Assembly (NCBI GenBank): GCA_002713145.1
Contig: PAVS01000002.1
Coordinates: forward strand, 1-64,000
Length of the DNA stretch: 64,000 nt
Source: Halobacteriovoraceae bacterium
GTDB taxonomy: Bacteria > Bdellovibrionota > Bacteriovoracia > Bacteriovoracales > Bacteriovoracaceae
Direction of reading: 5' to 3'
The position numbers and the translations under genes were made by a program. Positions 29,099 to 37,406 of this stretch are shown here, one piece after another (position 1 is the first letter of the stretch; the number at the start of each line of letters is the position of its first letter). Below the pieces are notes generated by a model, which was not told the DNA's origin, searched no databases, and saw only the letters and a program-made list of their open reading frames with translations.

Positions 29099-29281
29099 CT
29101 AGAAATCACCCAATTTCGATTCAGCAGTTCCAAAAACTTTTTCTACAAGTCCTGTTAATTTATCATCTAGAATATCTCTAAATTTAAAAATAACAGCCGC
29201 TACAACCGCAACTAAGAGAATGTACTCAGTTGATGTTTGTCCTTCTTCGTCTTTTAGATACATGATAAATTTGCTCATCAT
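29099..29281 (-). CDS. flp: Flp major pilin candidate
   Basis: A 60-residue pilin: leader MMSKFIMYLKDEEG, then QTSTEYILLVAVVAAVIF, the canonical Flp site (Gly before, Glu at +5, Tyr at +6), and a short amphipathic tail. Size and first position in the operon fit the major Flp subunit. I placed the start at the ATG at 29281 because GGGAG lies seven bases upstream; the longer frame from 29305 has no ribosome site. The operon promoter is at 29364-29392. Confidence 0.88.
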   Translation of the reverse strand: MMSKFIMYLKDEEGQTSTEYILLVAVVAAVIFKFRDILDDKLTGLVEKVFGTAESKLGDF

Positions 29282-29363
29282 AACTATACTCCCAATTAAG
29301 ATCACCCAACCTATCGGTCTGTGCGGGATAAAACTTAATATTTAATGGCCTCCTCTTAAGAAT

Positions 29364-29392
29364 ATTATACCACCCTGCGTCAAAAAGAGCAA
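29364..29392 (-). promoter_or_regulatory. Promoter of the Tad pilus operon
   Basis: On the minus strand TTGCTC (29387-29392), a 17-base spacer and a perfect TATAAT (29364-29369) with a TG extension (TGGTATAAT). The next gene in this direction is flp, about 80 bases on. An AGGAGG a little downstream has no credible gene behind it. Confidence 0.6.
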
Positions 29393-29497
29393 AATCTATA
29401 TAATAACAATAACTTAGGTCATGCGCACAATTAAAAAATTTTAGCAAGACTAAAAATAAGTCTAGTAAAAGTTAAACTCTCCAAATGGAACAAACTT

Positions 29498-29506
29498 TGT
29501 TATAAT
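29498..29506 (+). promoter_or_regulatory. Extended -10 promoter of the small RNA
   Basis: TGTTATAAT, a perfect extended -10 element, stands seven bases before the GGGC that opens the RNA stem at 29513. No good -35 hexamer is present, which is common for extended -10 promoters. Confidence 0.6.
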
Positions 29507-29512
29507 GGTTAT

Positions 29513-29703
29513 GGGCTTGGGCTAAACTGCAATACTGAGTTTCGCCCTACAAAATTTTTACCGGGAGATGTCCCTGGTCACGGTGTGCAAGCCTAACAAG
29601 TCCTAAATGGGACTTGCTAAATGGGAAGCCTAAAGTGATTACTAATTTCGCCCACCTATTTAATAGGGGCGCGAAACCAACAGCAGATCCAGGCCCTTTT
29701 TTC
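29513..29703 (+). ncRNA. ssrS: Structured small RNA, probably 6S RNA
   Basis: About 190 nt with no reading frame. The ends pair: GGGCTTGG (29513-29520) with CCAGGCCC (29689-29696), then CTGC with GCAG, then GTTTCGC (29539-29545) with GCGAAAC (29671-29677). The 3' strand runs into a T-run, so the closing stem doubles as terminator. Inside, CAAGTCC/GGACTTG (29597-29616) forms a terminal hairpin and CCGGGA/TCCCTGG another. Length and the long closing stem with a bulged centre fit 6S RNA, which binds sigma70 RNA polymerase; GAAGCCTAAA (29625-29634) resembles a conserved E. coli 6S segment. It has no SRP-RNA tetraloop motif. Confidence 0.6.
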
Positions 29704-29761
29704 TTTTCTAATATAATTTCAATCACTTGACATCGTGTACTATTAATCTGAAAATTTTTAT

Positions 29762-30295
29762 ATGGAACAACAAACTACGACACACGAAGTATCGAGCGCC
29801 TGGATTGAGAATCTTGCGTTAGAAGAGATCAACATGGAAGAAACAGGGATCGTTAATTTTAGCGAACACCTCGACCCTATGCATATGTTAGAAGTTTCTT
29901 CGATAGAGTTCATGGAGAACCTCAAAGAAAAATTTGAACTCTATCTCACAAAGTTTAATGAACTCAGAACGAGACAAGCAGACAAAACCAAAGCTATTAA
30001 GATGTTTAAAATCTCGAATACCATCAATGACTTTATGTTGTTCAGAAATAGTTTGAAACTTGTTGTGGCCAGAAGATCTCCAGATGTGATCTCTATTGGT
30101 TTTCTTTCTAATTCAGGCGGGCTTTTTGCAGCCAGACTTAACTACGAAGCTGAATCAAAAACGAAAATTCACGAAATCAAAGCTCACGTTGGACCTTTTA
30201 ACAATATTCATTGGAAATTCAATGGAGAAAATGTTGAATTGGATTCACTGGTCAGACATTATTTAACAGAATTTATTAAGCATTCGGCGAGATAA
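29762..30295 (+). CDS. Hypothetical soluble protein
   Basis: A 177-residue acidic protein without signal peptide or membrane segment. The N-terminal third is acidic and helical; the middle has a Lys/Arg-rich helix (LRTRQADKTKAIKMF); the rest alternates strand and helix (VISIGFLSNSGGLFAARL, then HEIKAHVGPFNNIHWKFNG). I recognise no family. It follows the 6S candidate on the same strand but the RNA's terminator separates them. A TTGACA at 29727-29732 lies upstream but no -10 stands at a good distance. Confidence 0.7.
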   Translation: MEQQTTTHEVSSAWIENLALEEINMEETGIVNFSEHLDPMHMLEVSSIEFMENLKEKFELYLTKFNELRTRQADKTKAIKMFKISNTINDFMLFRNSLKLVVARRSPDVISIGFLSNSGGLFAARLNYEAESKTKIHEIKAHVGPFNNIHWKFNGENVELDSLVRHYLTEFIKHSAR

Positions 30296-31264
30296 TTAAA
30301 TATAAGATATACCTGTACTCTGCTGACGTTTGGCCCTAATTTTTCCCGCCAGTCGTTTTTTGTAGTTTTCAATCATCCCTGCAACTGATTTCATTTGGAT
30401 TTGAACTTCACTTTCAATATTGGATGTATCCATCTTGAAATAAAGTTCTTCACTTAAAGCATGCATGGAAAGTGCATTTTCAGAGCGGGGGAATTTCCAA
30501 TCCCCCTTTGCAAGCACACCGGTATTTCCCCCTAGACTCTCTAGGTAGAGTTTTGCAAAATCATAACGAGTCATGACATCAGAGCTTGAAACTTGGAAGA
30601 GTCTGTTGGTGGCATTCATCTCAATAATTTTCTTAAAAATTTCTACCAGTGAATAGATATCAATAAAACCGGTATGAATTTTGTTATCGCAAACGACTTT
30701 TTGACCCAAAAATTCATTACGGTCAATAAGTTCTATAAAGCTAGGGGCCATGGGGTGAAAACTTTTTCCAAAAATAGGACAGCATCTTAAAATGACATAA
30801 TTCAAACATGACTTCTGAATATAGAATTCACTTGAAGCTATTGTATTCCCATACACAGTCGAGGGCATAGGAGTATCATTTTCTTTAAAGGCTACATTTT
30901 CACCCGAGGCAATATAGCCGCTACTAAAATAGACAAATTTTGAATGATAGCGCTCACTTGCAGCAGACACATTAAAAACCCCTACCGTGTTGAGAGCATC
31001 TGCCACCTTAGGGAACTCTTGGCAGTTTTCAAGTGAGGAAAGACCTACGGCATAAACGGTGATATCCGGCTGGAAAAGATAAGTGATTTTTTGAACCATT
31101 TCTTTTTCATGCACATCACATTTCACAGTTAAAACATCAGGTATTTGTACCGGCGTATTAAAATAGGTGCCCACGATTCTATAATCATCCTTAAGGAGCT
31201 CTGCCAAGTTGGAGCCAAGAAAAGACGAAATTCCAAAGATAAGAATTGTTTTCTTTTGTGTCAT
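30296..31264 (-). CDS. NAD-dependent epimerase/dehydratase-like protein (RmlD-like)
   Basis: A 322-residue extended short-chain dehydrogenase fold resembling dTDP-4-dehydrorhamnose reductase. The Rossmann start is ILIFGISSFLGSNL, residues 106-115 give YHSKFVYFSS, and Y138 lies in TVYGNTIASSEF. The catalytic YxxxK motif is broken: position 142 is Ile instead of Lys. It may therefore bind nucleotide without acting as a normal reductase. The C-terminus (from about 295) is a basic tail. It lies downstream of flagellins, separated by a terminator; a role in flagellin or surface glycosylation is only a guess. Confidence 0.8.
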   Translation of the reverse strand: MTQKKTILIFGISSFLGSNLAELLKDDYRIVGTYFNTPVQIPDVLTVKCDVHEKEMVQKITYLFQPDITVYAVGLSSLENCQEFPKVADALNTVGVFNVSAASERYHSKFVYFSSGYIASGENVAFKENDTPMPSTVYGNTIASSEFYIQKSCLNYVILRCCPIFGKSFHPMAPSFIELIDRNEFLGQKVVCDNKIHTGFIDIYSLVEIFKKIIEMNATNRLFQVSSSDVMTRYDFAKLYLESLGGNTGVLAKGDWKFPRSENALSMHALSEELYFKMDTSNIESEVQIQMKSVAGMIENYKKRLAGKIRAKRQQSTGISYI

Positions 31265-31304
31265 AAATTTATTTTAGCATTAGTTGATTTGAAAGAATAG
31301 TAAT

Positions 31305-31338
31305 AGAAAAAGCCTTCCTCCATTCGGAGCAAGGCTTT
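31305..31338 (-). terminator. Terminator after flagellin 1
   Basis: On the minus strand AAAGCCTT/AAGGCTTT closes over an inner CTCC/GGAG stem, followed by TTCT. It ends the flagellin transcript 12 bases after the stop codon. Confidence 0.8.
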
Positions 31339-31349
31339 GTAGGTTATGA

Positions 31350-32183
31350 TTACCCTAATAGTTTAAGTGCAAATTGTGGAGATTGATTTGCTTGCGATAA
31401 AACTGAAACTCCTGCCTGACTTAAGATTTGATTCTTAGTTAGACTAGCTGTTTCCGCAGCCACATCAACATCCCTTATACGTGAATTGGCTTCACTAAAA
31501 TTCTCCTCAGTAACACCCAAGTTCTGAACAACTGATTGCAATCTGTTTTGGATCGCCCCAAGGTTTGCTCTTGATCCGTTGACATGCACCAAAGCATCAT
31601 CAAGTTTTTCAAGTGACAATTGCGCACCTTGCTTGGTTGTGATGGACTCACTTCCAATTCCGAGTGATTCAAGTGTAGACACGATTGAATTAGCATCATA
31701 GGTAATTCTGTCGTTGAAAGGATCATTTTTCGTCCCCACTTGAATGTCAACAAGTCCCCCTGTTCCATCCAAAAGCTTGCGACCGTTGAATTCACTTGAG
31801 AGCGAAATTCTTTGAATCTCACTTTTAAGCTGTTGGAATTCAATGTCACTAAAGCCTCTTTCAGTGTCTCCAATAGTATCAGTTGCGGCTTGGACTGATA
31901 GCTCACGCAGTCTGATGAGGATATTTGAAATTTCTTGCAATCCTCCTTCAGCTGTTTGTACAAGTGAGATACCATCATCTGCGTTCCTTTTCGCTTGTCT
32001 AATACTTCGGATTTCTGATTTTAGCTTTTCGCTGATCGCCAATCCGGCTGCATCATCTGCAGCTTTCGTTATTCTTTCACCACTTGAGAGTTTACTCAAG
32101 TTACTGTTTATTCTTCTATTTGTGTTCATGAGGTTTCTTTGTGCAGAAATACTCTGAACATTTGTGTTAATTCTTAATCCCAT
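31350..32183 (-). CDS. fliC: Flagellin 1
   Basis: A 277-residue flagellin, the filament subunit exported by the flagellar type III apparatus. The conserved N-terminal D0/D1 region begins MGLRINTNVQSISAQRNL and holds LSSGERITKAADDAAGLAIS; the C-terminal D1/D0 region ends NQSPQFALKLLG. The central variable domain is very short, as in other short flagellins. It is about 240 bases downstream of a second flagellin on the same strand. Translation looks coupled to a six-residue leader frame whose stop lies two bases before the ATG. Confidence 0.96.
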   Translation of the reverse strand: MGLRINTNVQSISAQRNLMNTNRRINSNLSKLSSGERITKAADDAAGLAISEKLKSEIRSIRQAKRNADDGISLVQTAEGGLQEISNILIRLRELSVQAATDTIGDTERGFSDIEFQQLKSEIQRISLSSEFNGRKLLDGTGGLVDIQVGTKNDPFNDRITYDANSIVSTLESLGIGSESITTKQGAQLSLEKLDDALVHVNGSRANLGAIQNRLQSVVQNLGVTEENFSEANSRIRDVDVAAETASLTKNQILSQAGVSVLSQANQSPQFALKLLG

Positions 32184-32185
32184 TT

Positions 32186-32206
32186 CTATGCTCCGTCGTT
32201 AAACAT
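32186..32206 (-). CDS. Six-residue leader frame coupled to flagellin 1
   Basis: A minimal reading frame MFNDGA with a perfect AGGAGG (32213-32218) six bases before its ATG, the best ribosome site in the flagellin region. It ends TAG two bases before the flagellin ATG, and the flagellin's own GGAG lies inside it. This would couple flagellin translation to the leader. It is seen only in the sequence; its use is inferred. Confidence 0.35.
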   Translation of the reverse strand: MFNDGA

Positions 32207-32263
32207 GCTATACCTCCTGTATATAAATCGAGCCTTCTGCTCTGTTGTAAGTTTGTTAGTAAT

Positions 32264-32297
32264 TAGTTGATTATTAAACTTACAAATAAATCAACTA
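32264..32297 (-). repeat. Inverted repeat in the flagellin 1 upstream region
   Basis: TAGTTGATTATT and AATAAATCAACTA form a 12-bp imperfect A/T-rich stem (one bulged base) around a nine-base loop, 80-115 bases before flagellin 1. No T-run follows, so it is unlikely to be a terminator; it may be an mRNA leader hairpin or operator. Confidence 0.35.
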
Positions 32298-32421
32298 CGT
32301 TGCACAAAACTAGTTATTCGACATCACACCTACACGTAAAGTTTAGTGTTATGTAATTAAACTTCTTGCAGGAAATTTTTTACATCAATCAGCTCTTACG
32401 AGCATCAACTAGGGGCTACTG

Positions 32422-33267
32422 TTACGAAGCCGCTGATTGAATTAATTGTAGTGCACTTGTTGTTGACTGGTTCGCTTGTGCTAGTACTGAAGTACCTGCT
32501 TGCATCAAGATATTCGATTTCGTCAACTCGGCAGTCGCACTTGCGATATCCGCATCTCTTACTCGAGAGTTGGCAGCGCTTAAGTTTTCTTGACTGATCT
32601 GAAGATTGTTAATCGTCGATTGTAGTCTGTTTTGAAGAGCACCAAAGTCAGCTCTAATTCCAGAAACAGATACGATCGCTGAATCAATCGCAGATAATGA
32701 GTTCTGAGCAGAGATTTTATCCGCTACAGAAGCGAGGTTAAGTCCAAGAGCAGCTACATTTACATCTGCACTTGAAGCATCAAAAGTAAGTCTGTCACTT
32801 AAAGGGTCATTTCTAGTACCGATTTGGATATCAAATACAGCACCTGTACCATTGAGAAGTGGAACTCGGTTAAATTCTGTTGAGTTGGCAATTCTGTCGA
32901 CTTCAGCCGTTAATTGCTCAAATTCTACGTTTAGAAACTTACGTTCAGTTGGCCCGATAGTGTCCGATGCCGCCTGCACTGCAAGCTCTCTAAGTCTTAT
33001 TAAGATGTTGGAAGTTTCAGATAAACCACCTTCAGCGATTTGAACGAGAGAGATACCATCAGCAGCGTTTCTTTCTGCTTGGCCTAAACCTCTAATTTGT
33101 GCTTTTAGGTTTTCTGAGATTGCTAAACCTGCAGCGTCATCTCCTGCACGGTTAATTCTTTGACCTGAAGATAATTGCTCTAAGGTCTTCTGTTGCTTTA
33201 GCCTTGTCGAGCTCAAGTTTCTCTGAGCATTTAGACTGGCTACGTTTGTGTTGATACGTAAACCCAT
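32422..33267 (-). CDS. fliC: Flagellin 2
   Basis: A 281-residue flagellin with the same ends as flagellin 1 (MGLRINTNVASLNAQRNL; LSSGQRINRAGDDAAGLAIS; closing NQSTTSALQLIQSAAS) and a short middle. The two copies are clearly paralogous but diverged in the middle and C-terminus, so they are not a fresh duplication. The ATG has AAGGAGG six bases upstream and a FliA-type promoter 80 bases before it. Predatory delta-type bacteria often carry several flagellin genes. Confidence 0.96.
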   Translation of the reverse strand: MGLRINTNVASLNAQRNLSSTRLKQQKTLEQLSSGQRINRAGDDAAGLAISENLKAQIRGLGQAERNAADGISLVQIAEGGLSETSNILIRLRELAVQAASDTIGPTERKFLNVEFEQLTAEVDRIANSTEFNRVPLLNGTGAVFDIQIGTRNDPLSDRLTFDASSADVNVAALGLNLASVADKISAQNSLSAIDSAIVSVSGIRADFGALQNRLQSTINNLQISQENLSAANSRVRDADIASATAELTKSNILMQAGTSVLAQANQSTTSALQLIQSAAS

Positions 33268-33338
33268 GTGTCCTCCTTGATTAGGGTTCCATCTTCCGAT
33301 CCATGGAAAATGGGATGATGTTCAATCATCTACACACT

Positions 33339-33365
33339 TTATCGGCGCACTTCACAAGCTCTTAA
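33339..33365 (-). promoter_or_regulatory. FliA (sigma28) promoter of flagellin 2
   Basis: On the minus strand TTAA (33362-33365), 15 bases, then GCCGATAA (33339-33346). The -10 is a perfect match to the flagellar sigma28 consensus and the spacing is exact; the -35 differs in one base from TAAA. I found no equally good site before flagellin 1. Confidence 0.8.
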
Positions 33366-33399
33366 TTTATTCTTTAATTTATTTTAAAAGGGGAAAAAT

Positions 33400-34431
33400 T
33401 TGCTCATCCACCCAAAAAGCCCTATAATTTTAAACACTTACATTATGAAAATAACGACCTTAAAAACAAATCCAGAATTTCGCGAAAAAACTTTAAAGTT
33501 AATTGAAGAATCTTTTGGCTATGAAACCCCACATTCCTTTGCCGTAGACTTCTACCCCTTGATGGCAGAGAGTAACCTAGAGAACTGTTACCTCTATATA
33601 GAAGACGATCGAGTGTTAGCCCATATAGCGGCTTTACCTAGAGTCTTTACTCTTAATAATGAGAGCTTTCCTTTTATAATGTATGGTGGAATCGCTGTAG
33701 CAGAAGACCAAAGGGGAAAAGGTCTGTTCACCAAACTATTTAACCACATCCTTAATAAAAAGCAGAACTATTGCTTTCACCTCCTCTGGAGTGACCAAGT
33801 CGATCTTTATAAAAAATTTAATTTTTTTCCTACAGGAGACTTAAAGTCTTACCCCTATAAAAAATCTGCGCTCCCTCAAGATATAAAAATAAAAAATAAA
33901 AAACTTATCAAATGTACGGATGAAGAGTTAATGCAGATCAAACAACTTTATGAAAGTTGTAATGAACTACGCATAGCACGAGATGATCAACACTGGGATG
34001 AAATAGCAAAGATTGAATCGAGTGAAGTTTATCTCGTCACTCAGGGACAACAATTGATCAATTATTTTATCGTAGGGAAAGGACAAGACCTGCAAAAAAC
34101 AGTTCATGAATATGGACAAATAAATTTAAGTCAACTCACTCTAATGCAAAACTATGGTCAAGTCTGGAGTCCATATAAATGTAATAAACCTCAACAGCAG
34201 CTCCTTCTCACCAATATGCGCATAGGGAGCCCAAAATTATTTAGTCATTTTATGCAGCAGTATGCTCGGATTGAGGTTTTATCTATAAATAAAAAAGAAA
34301 TTTCATTTGAGTTTAAAAATAGTCATTACAACTTCTCTAAAGATGAATTTTTAACAGGTGTCTTCGGGCCGGGCAGATTTAAAGAATTAAAGCTACCCTA
34401 TTTAAATATTTGTGGTTTGGATAGCATATAG
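33400..34431 (+). CDS. GNAT-family acetyltransferase
   Basis: A 343-residue protein with an N-terminal GNAT domain (about residues 15-150): a strand-rich core and the acetyl-CoA loop in GIAVAEDQRGKGLFTKLF, where QRGKG fits the Q/RxxGxG/A motif. The C-terminal half (about 170-343) is an additional domain I do not recognise, perhaps a second degenerate GNAT fold. The substrate is unknown. The start at 33400 is TTG with AAGGGG upstream; an ATG at 33445 without ribosome site is the alternative. Confidence 0.8.
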   Translation: MLIHPKSPIILNTYIMKITTLKTNPEFREKTLKLIEESFGYETPHSFAVDFYPLMAESNLENCYLYIEDDRVLAHIAALPRVFTLNNESFPFIMYGGIAVAEDQRGKGLFTKLFNHILNKKQNYCFHLLWSDQVDLYKKFNFFPTGDLKSYPYKKSALPQDIKIKNKKLIKCTDEELMQIKQLYESCNELRIARDDQHWDEIAKIESSEVYLVTQGQQLINYFIVGKGQDLQKTVHEYGQINLSQLTLMQNYGQVWSPYKCNKPQQQLLLTNMRIGSPKLFSHFMQQYARIEVLSINKKEISFEFKNSHYNFSKDEFLTGVFGPGRFKELKLPYLNICGLDSI

Positions 34432-34433
34432 AT

Positions 34434-35141
34434 TTATAAAGCTAAATAAATAAGTTTATCATCAATTCTAAGAGCTTTTTTTCTAAAATCTTCTATTTCA
34501 CTGGGCTTAAAATTATACTCAGTAGCAAGTCGTTCATTTAGATTTTGATTAAAAAGATTATTGAGTTTTACTAAAACAGGATAATGTCTGCCAAAAAGTT
34601 CTATTTTGGCTTCTCTAATCTGAGCTTCAATTTCTTCTTCTCTTTTTTTTCTTATTTTTAATTGTTTTTGAAAAAGTTTATAATAACCAGCATCTTTTCT
34701 ATTCTCATTTCGCTCCAAATATTCATCAAGCATGAATTCAAAATGCTGTTCTGTGCTTCTCAAATTCTCTATTTCAAATTGCTTCATAGTAAAGTACTCT
34801 CGAAGAACTTGGTCGGGATTTTCAACGTTCTTTCGTTTTAAATAATCATAGAGTTGATAATGCCAATCTTCTCTAATGAGAGTGAGATCTATAAACTCTA
34901 ATTTCCAAGTTGAGTTTTTTTCTATTAGCTGATTTAAGTTAAGTTTTTGAGAGTCCACAGGGTAAGCTTTTTGAGGACTTGACTTGGTAAGCTCTGAGAA
35001 AACCCTCGGTTTAAAATAAGTTTCTTCGATCACTGTCTTTAAATAGTCTTCTTTAGCTGAAAATTGAATAGTGTTAAATACGGCAATGATAAAAAGACCA
35101 CACAAAACAAAAATAAGAAAGACCAAAAGTTTTTTTTTCAT
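34434..35141 (-). CDS. Hypothetical membrane-anchored coiled-coil protein
   Basis: A 235-residue protein with an N-terminal hydrophobic anchor or signal (LLVFLIFVLCGLFIIAVF) and a helical, strongly charged rest with coiled-coil character around residues 155-185 (KQLKIRKKREEEIEAQIREA). No known motif is evident. Its ATG overlaps the UbiB-kinase stop by 4 bases, so it is co-translated with that gene. It shares a convergent end with the GNAT gene. Confidence 0.7.
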   Translation of the reverse strand: MKKKLLVFLIFVLCGLFIIAVFNTIQFSAKEDYLKTVIEETYFKPRVFSELTKSSPQKAYPVDSQKLNLNQLIEKNSTWKLEFIDLTLIREDWHYQLYDYLKRKNVENPDQVLREYFTMKQFEIENLRSTEQHFEFMLDEYLERNENRKDAGYYKLFQKQLKIRKKREEEIEAQIREAKIELFGRHYPVLVKLNNLFNQNLNERLATEYNFKPSEIEDFRKKALRIDDKLIYLAL

Positions 35142-36847
35142 CTTAATCTATAGAGAAATGTTCCTCTAATAAACAAAAGCAGTGCACCTCCCCAACAAAG
35201 AAGCGCTATGAGGGGTATATCTTGAAAGACTGCAATCGGTTTATCTTTTACCAATATAACGCCTGCAATAAAGAGAGTGGAGCTCATTATCGTAGTACCT
35301 ATAAAAAAGAGACTCCTTGCGAGAAGGTTAACTTCGCGGTTTAACCCGATTGGATTAATATCAACAGTGTATTTCCGCTTTGCAAATTCTTTGAGAAGCC
35401 ATCTAAAATGCCGAGGTATAATTCGAACGGAAGAAAGTAAATCTCTGGCCAACCAAACGCTATCTTCAATCAAAGCATCTTTCGATACCAACTCTCCCAA
35501 AATAGTACTGATTTCTTCATCGATGAGTTCAAATATATTGAGGTCTATTTTTAGTGATTTCCCTACACCATCTAAGGTCATCAAGGCCCTAAAAATAATA
35601 AACCACTCTCTTGGAAGATAGATTTGATGTTTACTTAATGTAGATACAATTGAATGGGTCAGCGCTGTTGCGTCAATTTCTTGAACACTCATCCCTAAAT
35701 AGGGAGTTAAACTATCCCTAATATCTGCCACGAGCTCTTCGTGGTTGGGAATGACTTCATATTCAGCCACATCAAGAAATTCAAAGACTAGGTTTTCAAA
35801 ATTATTTGTTAATATGGCATAAAGTATGGCCACTAAATTGGTTCTATTTTTTTTACTTAAGACGCCAACCAACCCAAAATCAATCAAGCCTATTTTATTA
35901 TTTTTTAAAAGAAAGAAATTCCCTCCATGCAGATCAGCGTGAAAAAAACCATCTGAGAGCATTGTGTGTAAAAAATATTTCACAGCTTGAATCATAGCTG
36001 GGTGTAGTTCACTTATTTGTTTTTCATCGACCAGTTGATTAAAAGGAATACCATCTAAATATTCCATAACGAGAATTTTTTCCGTACACTTATCACGATA
36101 AACTTTGGGTATGACTAAGAGTTCATCTTTATCAATGACTTTTAAATTTTCTTGTAGTTTTTTTGAGTTATTAGCTTCAATTAAAAAATTGAGCTCATAA
36201 TTAATGCTTTTAAAAAAATCATTAATGGCCCTTGAAACACCGAGATACCTCACTTCCTCAAATACGGCTTCAAGCTTTGAGACAATGAAGTCGACAATTT
36301 CAAAATCAGTAAGTATATTTTTTTTGATATTCGGTCTTTGAACCTTCACGACAACATCTTCACCAGATATAAGCTTGGCCCTATAAACAACGCCAATAGA
36401 CGCCACTCCAATAGGCTTGTCATCAATCTCTGCAAAAACTTCATCTGCAGAGGTCTCAAGTTCACTTTCAATCAACTTTAACGCCACATCAAAAGGAATA
36501 GCAGCAGCACTATTTTGTAATTTTTTGAGCTCGGCAATGAGAGCCGGATTAAAGATATCTTCTCTAGTGGAGAGCAATTGACCTAATTTAATAAAACTCG
36601 GTCCGAGTTCTTCAAAAGATTTACGAAGCCGATAACCAATCGATTTCCAAAAATCGTATTCCGATAACTCTTCATCTAATTTAAATCTTGATTTTGGAAT
36701 AACAAAATTAGGTATAAGTTTATCTAAATTTGTTTTAATAATGAATTCATCAAATCCATGTCTCGCAAAAACGGATAAAATCTCCCGAAATCTGGAGACA
36801 TTTCTTATGGTTTTAGTAATCCCCAAAGAGGTTTTAACTATATTCAT
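35138..36847 (-). CDS. UbiB/ABC1/AarF-family atypical kinase
   Basis: A 569-residue member of the UbiB family of protein-kinase-like ATPases linked to ubiquinone or isoprenoid lipid metabolism. It has the family KxGQ motif (FIKLGQLLSTR), the modified Ala-containing nucleotide loop (PIGVASIGVVYRA), the VKVQRP lysine, the catalytic FFHADLHGGNFF and the metal-binding IGLIDFGLVG. Two hydrophobic segments at the C-terminus anchor it in the membrane. It should work in the inner membrane; no ubi biosynthesis genes lie nearby. It is likely the first gene of a two-gene unit. Confidence 0.92.
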   Translation of the reverse strand: MNIVKTSLGITKTIRNVSRFREILSVFARHGFDEFIIKTNLDKLIPNFVIPKSRFKLDEELSEYDFWKSIGYRLRKSFEELGPSFIKLGQLLSTREDIFNPALIAELKKLQNSAAAIPFDVALKLIESELETSADEVFAEIDDKPIGVASIGVVYRAKLISGEDVVVKVQRPNIKKNILTDFEIVDFIVSKLEAVFEEVRYLGVSRAINDFFKSINYELNFLIEANNSKKLQENLKVIDKDELLVIPKVYRDKCTEKILVMEYLDGIPFNQLVDEKQISELHPAMIQAVKYFLHTMLSDGFFHADLHGGNFFLLKNNKIGLIDFGLVGVLSKKNRTNLVAILYAILTNNFENLVFEFLDVAEYEVIPNHEELVADIRDSLTPYLGMSVQEIDATALTHSIVSTLSKHQIYLPREWFIIFRALMTLDGVGKSLKIDLNIFELIDEEISTILGELVSKDALIEDSVWLARDLLSSVRIIPRHFRWLLKEFAKRKYTVDINPIGLNREVNLLARSLFFIGTTIMSSTLFIAGVILVKDKPIAVFQDIPLIALLCWGGALLLFIRGTFLYRLR

Positions 36848-36908
36848 ATTTTTATTTTAATGTGCTGAGAAAATTATACAAATGCTTGAAAATAAAGGCT
36901 TTTTTTAC

Positions 36909-37319
36909 CTACTGAATTGAATCTTGATAAACGAGCTCCACTTCAATGCCATCTGGGTCTAAAAAGGAATACGCATAATAGCCTTCAGCGTAATCATAGG
37001 ATTGAGGGAGTGATACAATATTGACATTAGTGAGCTGGCGATTAATTTCATCAATTATTTGAGGAGAATTTACACTCAGTGAGAATTTTTTTATCCCTAC
37101 CCTATGAGTAGGGTCAACCAGATAGGTTGTTTCTTTAATTTGCTCTATGATCAAAATAAATTTACCAACAAATTGTACTTGCTGCTCAGCTTCTATGCAC
37201 TTTACTTCTTCAGCGCCAACCGAACTTATGAGTTCGAAAAGCCGTTTATAAAATGACTTACTTGTATTGAGGTCAAGAACCTGAATAACTAAAGTATGGA
37301 GATTGAGGTGGGAATACAT
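36909..37319 (-). CDS. VOC-superfamily (glyoxalase-like) protein
   Basis: A 136-residue single vicinal-oxygen-chelate fold: the first beta-alpha-beta-beta half with LVIQVLDLNTSKSFYKRLF and the closing half with AYSFLDPDGIEVELVY, where the final Glu fits a metal ligand. The first half has HTLVI, a possible metal histidine. The family spans glyoxalases, dioxygenases and resistance proteins, so substrate cannot be named. It is divergently placed from the gene at 37407. Confidence 0.8.
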   Translation of the reverse strand: MYSHLNLHTLVIQVLDLNTSKSFYKRLFELISSVGAEEVKCIEAEQQVQFVGKFILIIEQIKETTYLVDPTHRVGIKKFSLSVNSPQIIDEINRQLTNVNIVSLPQSYDYAEGYYAYSFLDPDGIEVELVYQDSIQ

Positions 37320-37406
37320 AATTTGAATCTAAACTTACTGAGTTTTTTAGTCAAACATAACTATTCTTTTTCCAATTTTTTTCAAAAACAGTTAAGATGA
37401 AAGGCA

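Noticed and set aside
29340-29390. AGGAGG followed by ATT/ATA codons upstream of flp as an extended pilin leader
   Set aside because: Flp leaders are short and GGGAG before the ATG at 29281 explains the start; the longer peptide would be a poor leader.
29226-29447. A 73-residue frame on the minus strand across the flp promoter
   Set aside because: It covers the promoter and the start of flp in another frame, has no ribosome site and shows no protein-like features.
31475-31978. A 167-residue frame within flagellin 1
   Set aside because: A shadow of the flagellin gene in another frame, without its own signals.
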